DNA from: Bacteroidota bacterium
GTDB lineage: Bacteria; Bacteroidota; Bacteroidia; Chitinophagales; Chitinophagaceae
NCBI GenBank assembly: GCA_005882315.1
Contig: VBAR01000003.1
Span: 711,640-775,639, forward strand
Reading direction: 5' to 3'
Length of the DNA: 64,000 nt
Below, piece by piece: positions 26,491 through 35,358 of the stretch. Made by a program: the position numbers and the translations under genes. Numbering within the stretch: the first letter of the stretch is position 1; each line of letters starts with the position of its first letter. Below the pieces are notes generated by a model, which did no database searches, was not told where the DNA came from, and saw nothing but the letters and a program-made list of their open reading frames with translations.

Positions 26491-27648
26491 TTAAATTTTC
26501 TTATTCCCTTCAATTTTGTCTTTGAAATAACCACCTGATGAGCCGCTGTCAGCCATGCTCGACGTAACTTTATTGTAAGCACCACCGAGTGCATCTCTTG
26601 TCATCGAAACAGAACCCGAAACTGTTGAACGGGTTGACATACTCATTATATTCGTAACTTTTTGAAGCAGCGCATTACCACCACCTGCATGTATAATATA
26701 ATTGGCGACTGATGGCACGGTGAAATACCCGATGATACCGATGATCATAAAGATCAGGTACGCAGTATCGGTCGTTGAAAAAAATGTATCGCCATTGGTT
26801 GCGATCTGTTGCAGATCTTCCTTCAGCATATTCTCCTGTATCTTTCCCATGATACCCCCAAAGATGTTGGCGACTGGCAACCACAAAAAAATATTCAGGT
26901 AGCGTGCAATCCATACAGTCAATGTATGCTGGAAACCATCAAAGACAGCGATACCAAATACGAGCGGTCCAAGTATCGCCAGTACAATTAAATAGAAAGT
27001 GCGGATGGTGTTGATACAAAGCGCTGAGGCCTCAAACAAAATTTTCAATATTTCAGCCATCCATTGTTTGATCGAGTTTCTTAAGTTATAAGAGAACTTC
27101 GCGAACGCAAATTTTATATCGTTACTGATGGTCTTTAACCAGCCTTCACTCTTATCGCCGTAATGATATTTGTACCATTTATCTCTCGCACCTCCCCCAT
27201 CCTCTCCTACATACATCTGCCAGTAAGCAGTAGTCTTAATAGCTTCCTCTTTCATTTTAAGGAGCTGTTCAATTGCCTTGTCAGAGTCGGTCACCATTTG
27301 TGCAGTTCCTGTAACGGTCGGCTTCATCAGTTGATTGATCAACTGTATTACTGATGGAAATATCAGGATAGCAAAGCCTAGCACAAAGGGTCGGAACAAG
27401 GGATAAAAGTCAACGGGCTCAGCTCTTGCAATATGTCCCCATACTCTTGCTGCGATATACCAGGTCGCGGCAAATCCGGCGATGCCGCGGCCAACACCAA
27501 TTAACCGGCTGCACAGCGGCATCATATCAGAATAAAGTGTATCCAGTACTTCATTCAAACTACGGATACGCCCTGCAATTTGTGCTTCTGCAAAATAGGG
27601 TACCATTAATACGATTAATATGAAAATCACTCTCACTGAACTCCTCAT
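26491..27648 (-). CDS. traJ: Conjugative transposon protein TraJ
   Basis: About 385 residues from the ATG at 27648, which gives a signal-like hydrophobic N-terminus (VIFILIVLMVPYFAEAQ); a TTG at 27675 is also possible. Six or more hydrophobic segments, including the ARVWGHIARAEPVDFYPLFRP region and GPLVFGIAVFDGFQHTLTVWIARYLNIFLWLP, match TraJ of Bacteroides elements, the VirB6-like inner-membrane channel protein. It follows the third TraI-like gene. Confidence 0.9.
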   Translation of the reverse strand: MRSSVRVIFILIVLMVPYFAEAQIAGRIRSLNEVLDTLYSDMMPLCSRLIGVGRGIAGFAATWYIAARVWGHIARAEPVDFYPLFRPFVLGFAILIFPSVIQLINQLMKPTVTGTAQMVTDSDKAIEQLLKMKEEAIKTTAYWQMYVGEDGGGARDKWYKYHYGDKSEGWLKTISNDIKFAFAKFSYNLRNSIKQWMAEILKILFEASALCINTIRTFYLIVLAILGPLVFGIAVFDGFQHTLTVWIARYLNIFLWLPVANIFGGIMGKIQENMLKEDLQQIATNGDTFFSTTDTAYLIFMIIGIIGYFTVPSVANYIIHAGGGNALLQKVTNIMSMSTRSTVSGSVSMTRDALGGAYNKVTSSMADSGSSGGYFKDKIEGNKKI

Positions 27649-27678
27649 ACACACTAACTTTATTTTCTGAGACAATAA

Positions 27679-28296
27679 TTAATAACCATGAACCTTTTTC
27701 ATCAGATCGATATCCATCTTTTCCTTCTCCCGTTGAATGGAAAGGATCGCCGTATTATTATTGAACTCGTTTAGGAATGTATATTGATCCACTATCCCGT
27801 TATAAATTTCATCAATAGCTTCTAATCGTTCACCATCACTCATTCGCAATTCACCGGATGTGACCACGAGCGTCAAAAGGTCAATATTTTTTACACTCGC
27901 TATTAGTAAATTCACATACACCTTTCGGATAACTTCAATTTCAGCTGCTGTGAACTGTTTATCCTTTTTAAATTGCTCAAATGCACTTTTGTATTCTTTA
28001 ATGATCCTGACCTGGTATTCAATAATATCAGCCACTCTTTTATACTTTTTAACCAGCGGACTCACTTCGAGTAAACCATCGAGGAAAGTTTTATGCAAAC
28101 TGAAACTTCCTTCAGAAATATTCTTGATAGTGTTATACCCTTTATCCAGGATTTGGTAACCATCCTTCATTTGCTGTAGTATAACTTTGAATTGCGTTAG
28201 TTTTTCCCAGTTAAGCAACAGTTGCTGCGCTTCGTCACTTTGTGAAAAAGAAAGCTTGCCAAATAGTAATGATATAATAACTAAATACCTTTTCAT
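27679..28296 (-). CDS. TraI/VirB5-like protein, third tandem copy
   Basis: A 205-residue exported protein with a signal peptide (ending near LSFSQ) and an almost entirely helical body: LLLNWEKLTQFKVILQQMKDGYQ, a central YNTIKNISEG-SLHK motif, and EFNNNTAILSIQREKEKMDIDLMK at the end. It is a paralogue of the two genes upstream of it and overlaps the next one by 4 bases (ATGA). The family belongs to DUF4141/TraI, a candidate VirB5-like component of the conjugation pilus. Such helical proteins are sometimes labelled TerB-like; there is no tellurite-resistance context here. Confidence 0.75.
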   Translation of the reverse strand: MKRYLVIISLLFGKLSFSQSDEAQQLLLNWEKLTQFKVILQQMKDGYQILDKGYNTIKNISEGSFSLHKTFLDGLLEVSPLVKKYKRVADIIEYQVRIIKEYKSAFEQFKKDKQFTAAEIEVIRKVYVNLLIASVKNIDLLTLVVTSGELRMSDGERLEAIDEIYNGIVDQYTFLNEFNNNTAILSIQREKEKMDIDLMKKVHGY

Positions 28297-28931
28297 TTTA
28301 ACCCGTTTAATATCTTAGAAATATCCACCTCCTTCAATTCTCTCATTCGTTGAACTGCAAGCAAAGCCAGTTCTTCAGAAAAAGAAGAACTAAATGCTGC
28401 CTTATCCTGCATATCTGCAAAAATTGAATCAATACGCTTCAATCGCTCGTCATCCTTCATTTCTAACTTTTCATCTTCGATCACATCTGATAATTCCTGA
28501 ATATTGTCAAGGCATGAGCTCAGCAAATTCTGAATGACCATCGAACAATACTCAAGTTCACCTTTTGAAAATACCTTCGTTTCCTTCGCACCTTTAAGTG
28601 TCTCTTTCGTTACTTTAATAATCCTTTCCTGCAGCACAACAATATCTTCCACTCTCGTATAAAATTTAATAGCTGAATTGACAGACCGCATGGAATGCAG
28701 GAACTCTCTATGCAAGTCAAGATCACCATCCTGTATATTGCTTACGGTCCTCAAACCTTTCTCTGCGATCTCGTAACCTTTCCTGGCATATTCACTATAA
28801 ACTTTGAAAGCAGCGATCTGTTGCTGTAAATATTTCCTTTGTGTTTCCTTTTGATTGAACCACTCATCATGGTTTTGGCCATTCACCAGGTTGGCAAACA
28901 GGAGCAACATTATTTTTAATAATAACTTCAT
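28293..28931 (-). CDS. TraI/VirB5-like protein, second tandem copy
   Basis: A 212-residue exported protein with a signal peptide (ending near VNGQN). Its body is alpha-helical, with the same order as the neighbouring copies: KVYSEYARKGYEIAEKGLRTVSNIQDGDLDLHREFL, then a coiled segment and a final ALLAVQRMRELKEVD. ATGA overlaps link it to both neighbours (28928-28931 and 28293-28296). It is a paralogue of the 27679 gene in particular; together with the 28928 gene it forms a triplet. Confidence 0.75.
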   Translation of the reverse strand: MKLLLKIMLLLFANLVNGQNHDEWFNQKETQRKYLQQQIAAFKVYSEYARKGYEIAEKGLRTVSNIQDGDLDLHREFLHSMRSVNSAIKFYTRVEDIVVLQERIIKVTKETLKGAKETKVFSKGELEYCSMVIQNLLSSCLDNIQELSDVIEDEKLEMKDDERLKRIDSIFADMQDKAAFSSSFSEELALLAVQRMRELKEVDISKILNGLK

Positions 28932-29584
28932 AGTCCGTACATTCTTTTTAAATACTCAATTTCGGCCCTGTCAGAAGCCCGCTGAAGTGATATAACTTTA
29001 TTTTGATTGTTGAATTTTCGCAAGTCCATATAACCACCCTCAATATTTTCGCTGGCTAGACTAAGGAGCTCCATACGCTTTGCGTCACTCATTTGCGTGG
29101 TGAACGCTGTCACAACCAAAAATAATTGATCAAGATTTTTTAAGCTCTCATCCATCATCCCGGTGTAGACACTGAACATATACTTCAGTTCATCACTCGT
29201 AAAATTTTTATCTTGCCGGAATAGTGCCCATGCCTGTTTATATTCATTGACCATTGCTGCCTGGTTAGATATAACTTCCTTCACGCGGTGATAAAAAACA
29301 ATACCTTCCTTTACCATCTTCAATTCCTGGAAATAATCATCGTACAATTTCCGTTGCTTTTCCACCCACTCGCTGATCTCAGTTAACTTTACCTTCGACA
29401 TCGCGTTCTCAACTGTCTTTTGGGCGTTTTGCAGAATGACAACCTTACTCTGCATTCGTTGGATCTTCAGATCTACAGCTATAATTACTTTCTTGACGCC
29501 CTGTCTGATAATTTCAAGCACGGGAATCTGGGCCTTCGTATTCACGGAGATCAGCAGTCCTATCATTACAATGATCCTTTTCAT
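28928..29584 (-). CDS. TraI/VirB5-like protein, first tandem copy
   Basis: A 218-residue exported protein, the copy most like canonical Bacteroides TraI (DUF4141): a signal peptide ending near NTKAQ, then the family motif IQRMQSKVVILQNAQKTVEN, SEWVEKQRKLYDDYFQELK, and AWALFRQDKNFTSDEL. It is the first of three tandem paralogues between traG and traJ, the place where one traI gene is normal. It probably acts as a pilus-tip or channel protein by analogy with VirB5. Confidence 0.8.
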   Translation of the reverse strand: MKRIIVMIGLLISVNTKAQIPVLEIIRQGVKKVIIAVDLKIQRMQSKVVILQNAQKTVENAMSKVKLTEISEWVEKQRKLYDDYFQELKMVKEGIVFYHRVKEVISNQAAMVNEYKQAWALFRQDKNFTSDELKYMFSVYTGMMDESLKNLDQLFLVVTAFTTQMSDAKRMELLSLASENIEGGYMDLRKFNNQNKVISLQRASDRAEIEYLKRMYGL

Positions 29585-29602
29585 AAATTCAACCTTTAAT
29601 AT

Positions 29603-32065
29603 TTACAAAACAGTTTTACTCCTCATTTCATCCACCATCGCAGTGATTCCCTTTTGCATATCCCCATTAGATCGGGCCGTATATTGCATCAATTTCACTT
29701 TTTCTTTTTCTTCAGTAGTATAAGCGAAGTATTCTTCAGGTGATACTTCCGTGCGATAAACTTTCGAAAGCATCCCTCCCAGGGAGATGAATACTTCCTT
29801 GTACCTTTTGCTTGGATCATTTGCTTTGTTGATGGATAGCACGAGTGCTTTTTCTTTTTCAGTAAGACCCAGCAACTCCTGTATCTGGTCAAACTTGTTT
29901 TGATATTTACTTTGATCCAGTAGTATCTTACAGTCGGAGTTGTTGATAATTGCCTGCTTTACTACCGGTGATGAAATAATATCTTCCACTTCCTGCGTCA
30001 CTACAATTGCTTCACCAAAAAATTTCCTCACCGTCTTAAAAAGGTATTTGATATATTCGGCCATACCTTCTTTCGCAATTGCTTTCCATGCTTCTTCGAT
30101 AAGAATAACTTTACGCAGGCCTTTTAATTTCCGCATCTTGGAAATAAACACTTCCATGATGATGATCGTGACAACCGGGAAAAGTATAGGATGATCTTTG
30201 ATATTATCTAACTCGAAAACAATGAATCGTTCTTTCAGCATTTCAAGGTCTTTGGTTGCATTGAGTAGGTAATCAAACTCACCTCCCTTATAATAAGGTC
30301 GCAACACATAGAGAAAATTGGAAACATCGAAATCTTTCTCTTTTACCTTATCCTCCTTTAACACCTCTACAAAATCAGTCTGTAAGAATTCATAGAACGA
30401 ATCAAAACAACGGAAGGCACAATCTTTCTCATAATAAAGCTGCAGAGCGTTGGAGAGTGCCACATATTCAGAGCGGTTAAAACTTTCATTATCTTTTTTC
30501 CATAAAGCAAGTAACAATGTTTTAATGCTTTCCTTTTTTTCGGTGTCCAGCACATCACCTTCACCGATATAAAACGGGTTAAAGCGGATCGGGTTTGATT
30601 CATCATAGGTGAAGTAATATCCATTTACCATCTGGCAAAGCCCTTTATAACTATGCCCCACGTCCACCAATACAATATGTGTTCCCTGTTCATAATAACT
30701 GCGGACCAAATGATTGGTGAAAAAACTTTTACCACTGCCCGATGGGCCAAGAATAAATTTATTTCGATTCGTAACTATACCTTTTTGCATTGGTTCATCG
30801 CTTATATCAACATGCACAGGTCTTCCGCTGAGGCGATCGCCGAGACGAATGCCACACGGTGATAATGAAGAACGATAGTTGGTTTCTAAATTCAGAAAAC
30901 AACAAGCCTGTTCGGCGAACGAATCAAAGGAGTCATTCATCGGAAAATCGGCGGCGTTCCCTGGTATGCCTGCCCAGAATAGTTGCGGCGCTCCCGACAG
31001 CTCCTGCTTCGGTACGGCATCTATCTGGGACAAGGCTGATGATACCAGGTTTCGTACTTCCTTCAAACCATCCTTACTGTCAGTCCACACTAATACATTG
31101 AAATGAGCTTTCACCGGCAAGCGTTGCTGTGCGATAGCTTCGTTTAAAAAATCATTGGTAGCGTCGCGGCTGATGGTGTTTTCTCTGGAGTAAGCACTTA
31201 AAGAATGAAGTCGTAATCTTCTGCTTTCTAATTTTAATATCGTCTTTTGAGCATCTTCAATAAAGATGTATTGATTATAAATATGATTGCAGGGAAGCAA
31301 TTGTCCCAGTGGTGATGCAAACCCTGTACTAAACTTCGTTTTATCAGTCGAATACTTATCATAGTTGATGCGCGAGCCGCAGTAAGCAGGGAGATCTGCT
31401 GCATCTGCAAGAGTAAATAACTGGCAATGATGAGGGCCAACTTGTATACCATCATCGAATTTTATATCATGCAAAAGAAAACTTTTTTCATTGGGCTGCA
31501 GGTTCAGGTATCGTTCCACTAACCCACAATATTTCTTATCACCGGTTAACTCAGCATCACCCAATCTTTTTAATTCAATGAAGCCACTGTCTTTTAGTAT
31601 CCTCGCAAATTGACCTGCACTATCCAAAAAGTCTTGCAGAAGAGAAGGCTTTAAAGTTTGTTCAGGCACGATCGATCTCCGGAGTAAATTGGAAAATAAA
31701 GATGATCCCGATTTTCTGCCGGATGGTTTCTTCGTCAGCATGATATAACATTGATGATCGAGATAAGGGCGTTCATTAAAAAAACGCTCACTGCTTCTGG
31801 ATAAAAAACTTGCACCTATGGCGCTGAAGTCTGCAGCCACTTTACTTTCAGTGAACCAATCCTGCTTATGAAAAATAGTATTGGCAGGAAGAACTTTAAT
31901 TGCTCTGACCAAAGATTGATGCAATGCTTCATACTCCTGGTCGGATAATGTAAAAAGTTCAGGCAACTGCACTTCATAAACAAGAGTAACATCACCCTGC
32001 TTGGAAAGTATGCAGTCATGCTCAACACCAAAAATGGGTAATATATCGTCTATCTTTTTTTGCAT
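29603..32065 (-). CDS. traG: Conjugative transposon ATPase TraG (VirB4-like)
   Basis: An 820-residue cytoplasmic ATPase. The Walker A motif is GPSGSGKS (440-447) in KFILGPSGSGKSFFTNHLV, and the Walker B region is VILIEEAWKAIAKEGM with its glutamates. The N-terminal half carries TraG/VirB4 family patterns (LPIFGVEHDCILSKQGDVT). It drives the type IV secretion channel. The start overlaps the 3' end of traF by 16 bases. Despite the name, this is the VirB4-type traG of Bacteroides elements, not the VirD4 coupling protein, which is not present in the window. Confidence 0.93.
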   Translation of the reverse strand: MQKKIDDILPIFGVEHDCILSKQGDVTLVYEVQLPELFTLSDQEYEALHQSLVRAIKVLPANTIFHKQDWFTESKVAADFSAIGASFLSRSSERFFNERPYLDHQCYIMLTKKPSGRKSGSSLFSNLLRRSIVPEQTLKPSLLQDFLDSAGQFARILKDSGFIELKRLGDAELTGDKKYCGLVERYLNLQPNEKSFLLHDIKFDDGIQVGPHHCQLFTLADAADLPAYCGSRINYDKYSTDKTKFSTGFASPLGQLLPCNHIYNQYIFIEDAQKTILKLESRRLRLHSLSAYSRENTISRDATNDFLNEAIAQQRLPVKAHFNVLVWTDSKDGLKEVRNLVSSALSQIDAVPKQELSGAPQLFWAGIPGNAADFPMNDSFDSFAEQACCFLNLETNYRSSLSPCGIRLGDRLSGRPVHVDISDEPMQKGIVTNRNKFILGPSGSGKSFFTNHLVRSYYEQGTHIVLVDVGHSYKGLCQMVNGYYFTYDESNPIRFNPFYIGEGDVLDTEKKESIKTLLLALWKKDNESFNRSEYVALSNALQLYYEKDCAFRCFDSFYEFLQTDFVEVLKEDKVKEKDFDVSNFLYVLRPYYKGGEFDYLLNATKDLEMLKERFIVFELDNIKDHPILFPVVTIIIMEVFISKMRKLKGLRKVILIEEAWKAIAKEGMAEYIKYLFKTVRKFFGEAIVVTQEVEDIISSPVVKQAIINNSDCKILLDQSKYQNKFDQIQELLGLTEKEKALVLSINKANDPSKRYKEVFISLGGMLSKVYRTEVSPEEYFAYTTEEKEKVKLMQYTARSNGDMQKGITAMVDEMRSKTVL

Positions 32066-32376
32066 AAACTTGTGAATACTTTTCTTGAATAAACCTTTAC
32101 GTTTGATGGAATACTTCTTTTTGCCATCATCTTCATCATCCCGTGCTCACCATACTTTCGGCTGAGTTGATACACGTGCAGGAATAACCAGGTGCCGGCA
32201 CTTACAATTAACAGTAGACAAATAAATGTATTGACACCGCATATATAAAGGATCGCAAACACGATCAGTAGTGCGAGCAGGCCAGCACCCAGCCACCAGA
32301 TATATTGTGCTTTTAGTCCTTTGAACTCAATGGGCCGGTTGATTCCCTTATTGATAGAATACACACTAGTTGACAT
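32050..32376 (-). CDS. traF: Conjugative transposon protein TraF (VirB3-like)
   Basis: A 108-residue inner-membrane protein beginning with YSINKGINRPIEFKGLKAQ, which is the diagnostic N-terminus of TraF (DUF4133), followed by two hydrophobic helices and a basic tail. It is the VirB3-like partner of TraG, whose gene it overlaps by 16 bases. It overlaps the end of the upstream T9SS cargo gene by 11 bases, so it is translated from the same message. Confidence 0.88.
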   Translation of the reverse strand: MSTSVYSINKGINRPIEFKGLKAQYIWWLGAGLLALLIVFAILYICGVNTFICLLLIVSAGTWLFLHVYQLSRKYGEHGMMKMMAKRSIPSNVKVYSRKVFTSLCKKR

Positions 32377-33592
32377 AGATGATTTTTTGAGAATATTTTT
32401 TGCTCGGTGACTGAAGTGTCAATTGATAAGTTCCGTTGGTCAGCCCATTCAATTCTATCTGCCGCACAAGGTCACCTCCGTTATGTTCGATCATTTTTTG
32501 TTTTACATGCAGTCCTTGTGAGGTAAGAATAAAAAAGATATAACGTCCGGGTTCTGCATTACGCAACCTCATTGTAACCTGGTCACTTGTCACCGGGTTT
32601 GGATATACTGAAAAACTTTCGGAACTAACAACCAAAGGCTTGCTGACATTGATCACCTTGCTATAAAAAAAGGAACCGTTAACTTCAATTGCCTTAATTC
32701 TATAATAAGTTTTATAAGCCAGAGAAGAAATAGAAAACCGGTAGTCTACTCTATTTCCATTATTTCCTGTAGCAGGCACAATACCCGAACTAAGAAACGC
32801 ATTTCCATCAACAGAGCTTTCAATTTCGTAATGCAGGATATTTGATTCACTTAAGTTGGACCATGAGACCATCGTACTGTCGGAGCTAACGATCTCACCA
32901 CTTACATTCGAGAATAATACCGGCAGCGGAATTTCAAAATTACCCCCACCTTGCGGAATCACTCCACGTATAACTAATTGTAGCGGACTTCCCATACACG
33001 AAAAATTGTAAAAATTATAGGGTGGACCAGGAAGAATTGGCCATTCAAAATTTACATTCCCCGGTAATGCAGCATATGGATGCGGAAATTGATAGTATGG
33101 AAGACAAACATTCGGTGCTGGGAAAGCTTCATAGGGATTACCTGTTCCATTATCAACATCCCAATAAGAAACAGTAATGAATCCGCAATCTAATTCATGG
33201 CCGTTAACAACATAATGTGTAGTGGCGCTTGGACCGCAATCAATATAATTTCCAACATAAGAATTATAATAAGACACAACCTTGGGTGCAGTCCATGGAT
33301 AATTGGGATAGTTATTACCGCTTGAATCAAGTACACCTCCTATGAGACTTCCATATTGCAAGCCTTGTTTTTCGATCCAGATATCATAATTTGACAAACT
33401 AACCGGTGTATAGACACTCACCCCGGTAACTTCATAAAATGATAAGATCAAATGATTCTCACGTTTCGGAGGATTCGGGAAGTCATCAACCAATCTTGTT
33501 TCGGAGTACCTTGCCTTCACACCGATATACTGTGCAGAGCAATAACAATGAATAAAAATCAAAGAAAGAAAAAAGATAAATTTAGTTTTCAT
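32366..33592 (-). CDS. Secreted protein with T9SS type A sorting domain, inside the tra operon
   Basis: About 408 residues from the ATG at 33592 (a longer frame begins at 33652 but adds 20 residues before the signal peptide). A signal peptide (cleavage near CSAQ) is followed by an unknown domain of about 200 residues rich in Y, N and P, with several cysteines. A fibronectin-III-like region (SNILHYEIESSVDGNAF, YYRIKAIEVNG) comes next, then a C-terminal T9SS type A sorting domain (FSVYPNPVTSDQVTM..LTNGTYQLTL). It lies between traE and traF, where no such gene is normal, and overlaps traF by 11 bases. It should be displayed on the surface; its task in conjugation, if any, is unknown. Confidence 0.85.
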   Translation of the reverse strand: MKTKFIFFLSLIFIHCYCSAQYIGVKARYSETRLVDDFPNPPKRENHLILSFYEVTGVSVYTPVSLSNYDIWIEKQGLQYGSLIGGVLDSSGNNYPNYPWTAPKVVSYYNSYVGNYIDCGPSATTHYVVNGHELDCGFITVSYWDVDNGTGNPYEAFPAPNVCLPYYQFPHPYAALPGNVNFEWPILPGPPYNFYNFSCMGSPLQLVIRGVIPQGGGNFEIPLPVLFSNVSGEIVSSDSTMVSWSNLSESNILHYEIESSVDGNAFLSSGIVPATGNNGNRVDYRFSISSLAYKTYYRIKAIEVNGSFFYSKVINVSKPLVVSSESFSVYPNPVTSDQVTMRLRNAEPGRYIFFILTSQGLHVKQKMIEHNGGDLVRQIELNGLTNGTYQLTLQSPSKKYSQKIIYVN

Positions 33593-33617
33593 AAAATTTG
33601 ATTTAAGGATTAAAGAA

Positions 33618-33911
33618 TTAAACACCAAAAAAGGATCGGATGACAGTGGCAACGACTACAAGGAAAACACAGCTACCAAACCAGGCCGCAGCAACTTTAC
33701 CGGTGTCAGGATCACCGCTGTTCCATTTGGAATAGACCTTCACTGCTCCGATGAGTCCGACTACTGCACCGACGGCATACATTAAATTGGTACCGGCGGC
33801 GAAATAACTTCTCACTTTCGTATTCGCTTCATTGATACCGGCATTACCATCCTGGCCGTTTACAATAACAGCGATGGTCAATAAGAGAAAGAAAACATTC
33901 AATTTTTTCAT
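33618..33911 (-). CDS. traE: Conjugative transposon protein TraE (VirB2-like pilin)
   Basis: A 97-residue protein with a signal peptide and two further helices. The segment EANTKVRSYFAAGTNLMYAVGAVVGLIGAVKVY followed by WNSGDPDTGKVAAAWFGSC is the signature of TraE (DUF4134), the likely VirB2-type pilin of Bacteroides elements. The cargo gene begins 25 bases downstream. A short CCCC-TTTA-GGGG hairpin lies just upstream, at 33936-33947. Confidence 0.9.
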   Translation of the reverse strand: MKKLNVFFLLLTIAVIVNGQDGNAGINEANTKVRSYFAAGTNLMYAVGAVVGLIGAVKVYSKWNSGDPDTGKVAAAWFGSCVFLVVVATVIRSFFGV

Positions 33912-33971
33912 ACTTTTTTTTCATTTATAGTTACTCCCCTTTAGGGGCTGGGGGTTTGGCGCTCCATCCTT

Positions 33972-34364
33972 CTATATCCACAGGGCACGTTGATCTTCCT
34001 CACTAAGAAGGATGGAGCATTTAGATTCACTTTCGCCTGCGATAAAAGCATTGATAACTTCCCGCATTCCTGGTTCTTCCCATTGCTGAAATTTTTTAAG
34101 CTTTAACTGTAAAGCATAGATCAGCTCATTTTTATTATGACGATCATCGAACAGGGGTTTGATCTCATCGATGATGTGTTGGGTGGTGCTGAGCATTTCA
34201 TCAGGACTGTCTTCACCAGGAGGGTTCGCACTGCGAAAGAAGTTCGGGCTCGGCAAAAAAGAAATTTTCGCTTTAAAGAACACCAGCCAGACGAACAGGT
34301 AATAAATAACAGATGCAATAAGAAGTGCTAGGAAGTATTGATACCAGGTAACGGATGCTAACAT
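33972..34364 (-). CDS. Single-helix membrane protein at the start of the tra operon
   Basis: A 130-residue protein with an N-terminal transmembrane segment (YFLALLIASVIYYLFVWLVFF) and a soluble tail with a helical stretch (LSTTQHIIDEIKPLFDDRHNKNELIYALQLK). I do not recognise the family. It is 60 bases upstream of traE and on the same strand, so it belongs with the element; in complete elements genes traA to traD sit at this point. A second start is possible, but the ATG at 34364 gives the helix at the N-terminus. Confidence 0.6.
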   Translation of the reverse strand: MLASVTWYQYFLALLIASVIYYLFVWLVFFKAKISFLPSPNFFRSANPPGEDSPDEMLSTTQHIIDEIKPLFDDRHNKNELIYALQLKLKKFQQWEEPGMREVINAFIAGESESKCSILLSEEDQRALWI

Positions 34365-34623
34365 AGTTTTCGGATTTGTTGTGGATACAAATCTCGGTTG
34401 CTATCTCGCGAAAAGCTGTATGGAATGAATAGTAACTGCTATGAAAAATAATTATTCTGAAAATAAAAATTGTATACAACTTAATTTCCTTTTCATCATT
34501 AACACACACATGTTCTTTAAACTATTTTTCGATAGAAGACGATCTATAATAGTGTAGACCAGATTTATTTCACAATTGATGTGGTGTGAACTTCAAAATA
34601 AATGCAACAGGATTAAAATAATT

Positions 34624-35177
34624 TTATCGATCACGACGACGAGACATAAGGAAACTGAAACCGACTCTAAAACTGACCGTTTGAATTTTAAACTCTGCGC
34701 CTGCCATATCATTTTCGTATTTCACTCCGAAATTAAAAGCATTACCAACCTCGCCTACTTCAAGGCTATAACCGGTTTCAAAAGCTGCAGCAAAGCCATC
34801 ACCATATTGTCCTTCGGCTGCTCATTGATCATCCACTTGAACCAAACGTACATAACCGAATTGACGTTCTACATAAAAACCAATTCTTGATTCCTGGCTG
34901 AAAACATAGCGGTACCTTATCTAGATTGAAATAAATGCACTGGACATTTTATCACCATATGAATTATAGGGCTTGCCGGGAAAATATTCAAGGTTCAGTA
35001 TTTCTATCATCAGGTTTTGAGTACCTGTTTCATTTAAAGGGTATTCATAATTACCAAATAGCCCAAAACCAATTTTATAATTTTTCGAATTCTAACGATT
35101 ATTTTGGATACAGCTAACTGGGACTGAGCTGAAAAGGAAATAATAAAAATTAAATCCAAAAGAAATGTTTTTCTCAT
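34624..35177 (-). pseudogene. Dead outer-membrane beta-barrel protein gene
   Basis: A signal-peptide-like start (MRKTFLLDLIFIISFSAQSQ, from ATG at 35177) runs into a frameshift near 35095-35105. In the shifted frame a clear protein continues (KIGFGLFGNYEYPLNETGTQ, RYVFSQESRIGFYVERQFGY, EVGNAFNFGVKYENDMAGAE) with the amphipathic strands of an outer-membrane barrel and a terminal SFRVGFSFL. That frame is broken by TAG at 34921-34923 and TGA at 34822-34824. The gene is therefore dead. The remaining DNA between the tra operon and this remnant (34365-34623), and after it to 35358, shows no coding signal. Confidence 0.75.
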
Positions 35178-35358
35178 AGATCAATTTTGATGTTTGGCAT
35201 TATCTGCTTTGTACTTCACTCCCGGGGTCTCGCATCTGCATTCCTTTTGCTTGTGTCTCCTTCTAAAATAAAATCTACTATCCGTATTGTTTCCAGTCTA
35301 TCTGGCTAATTAGATAAAAGGAGAATATAATGTTTGTAAGAATAAATAAAACAGTCAG

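Noticed and set aside
27679..29584. Tellurite-resistance (TerB) role for the helical trio
   Set aside because: The proteins have signal peptides and lie between traG and traJ, and the first copy carries TraI/DUF4141 motifs.
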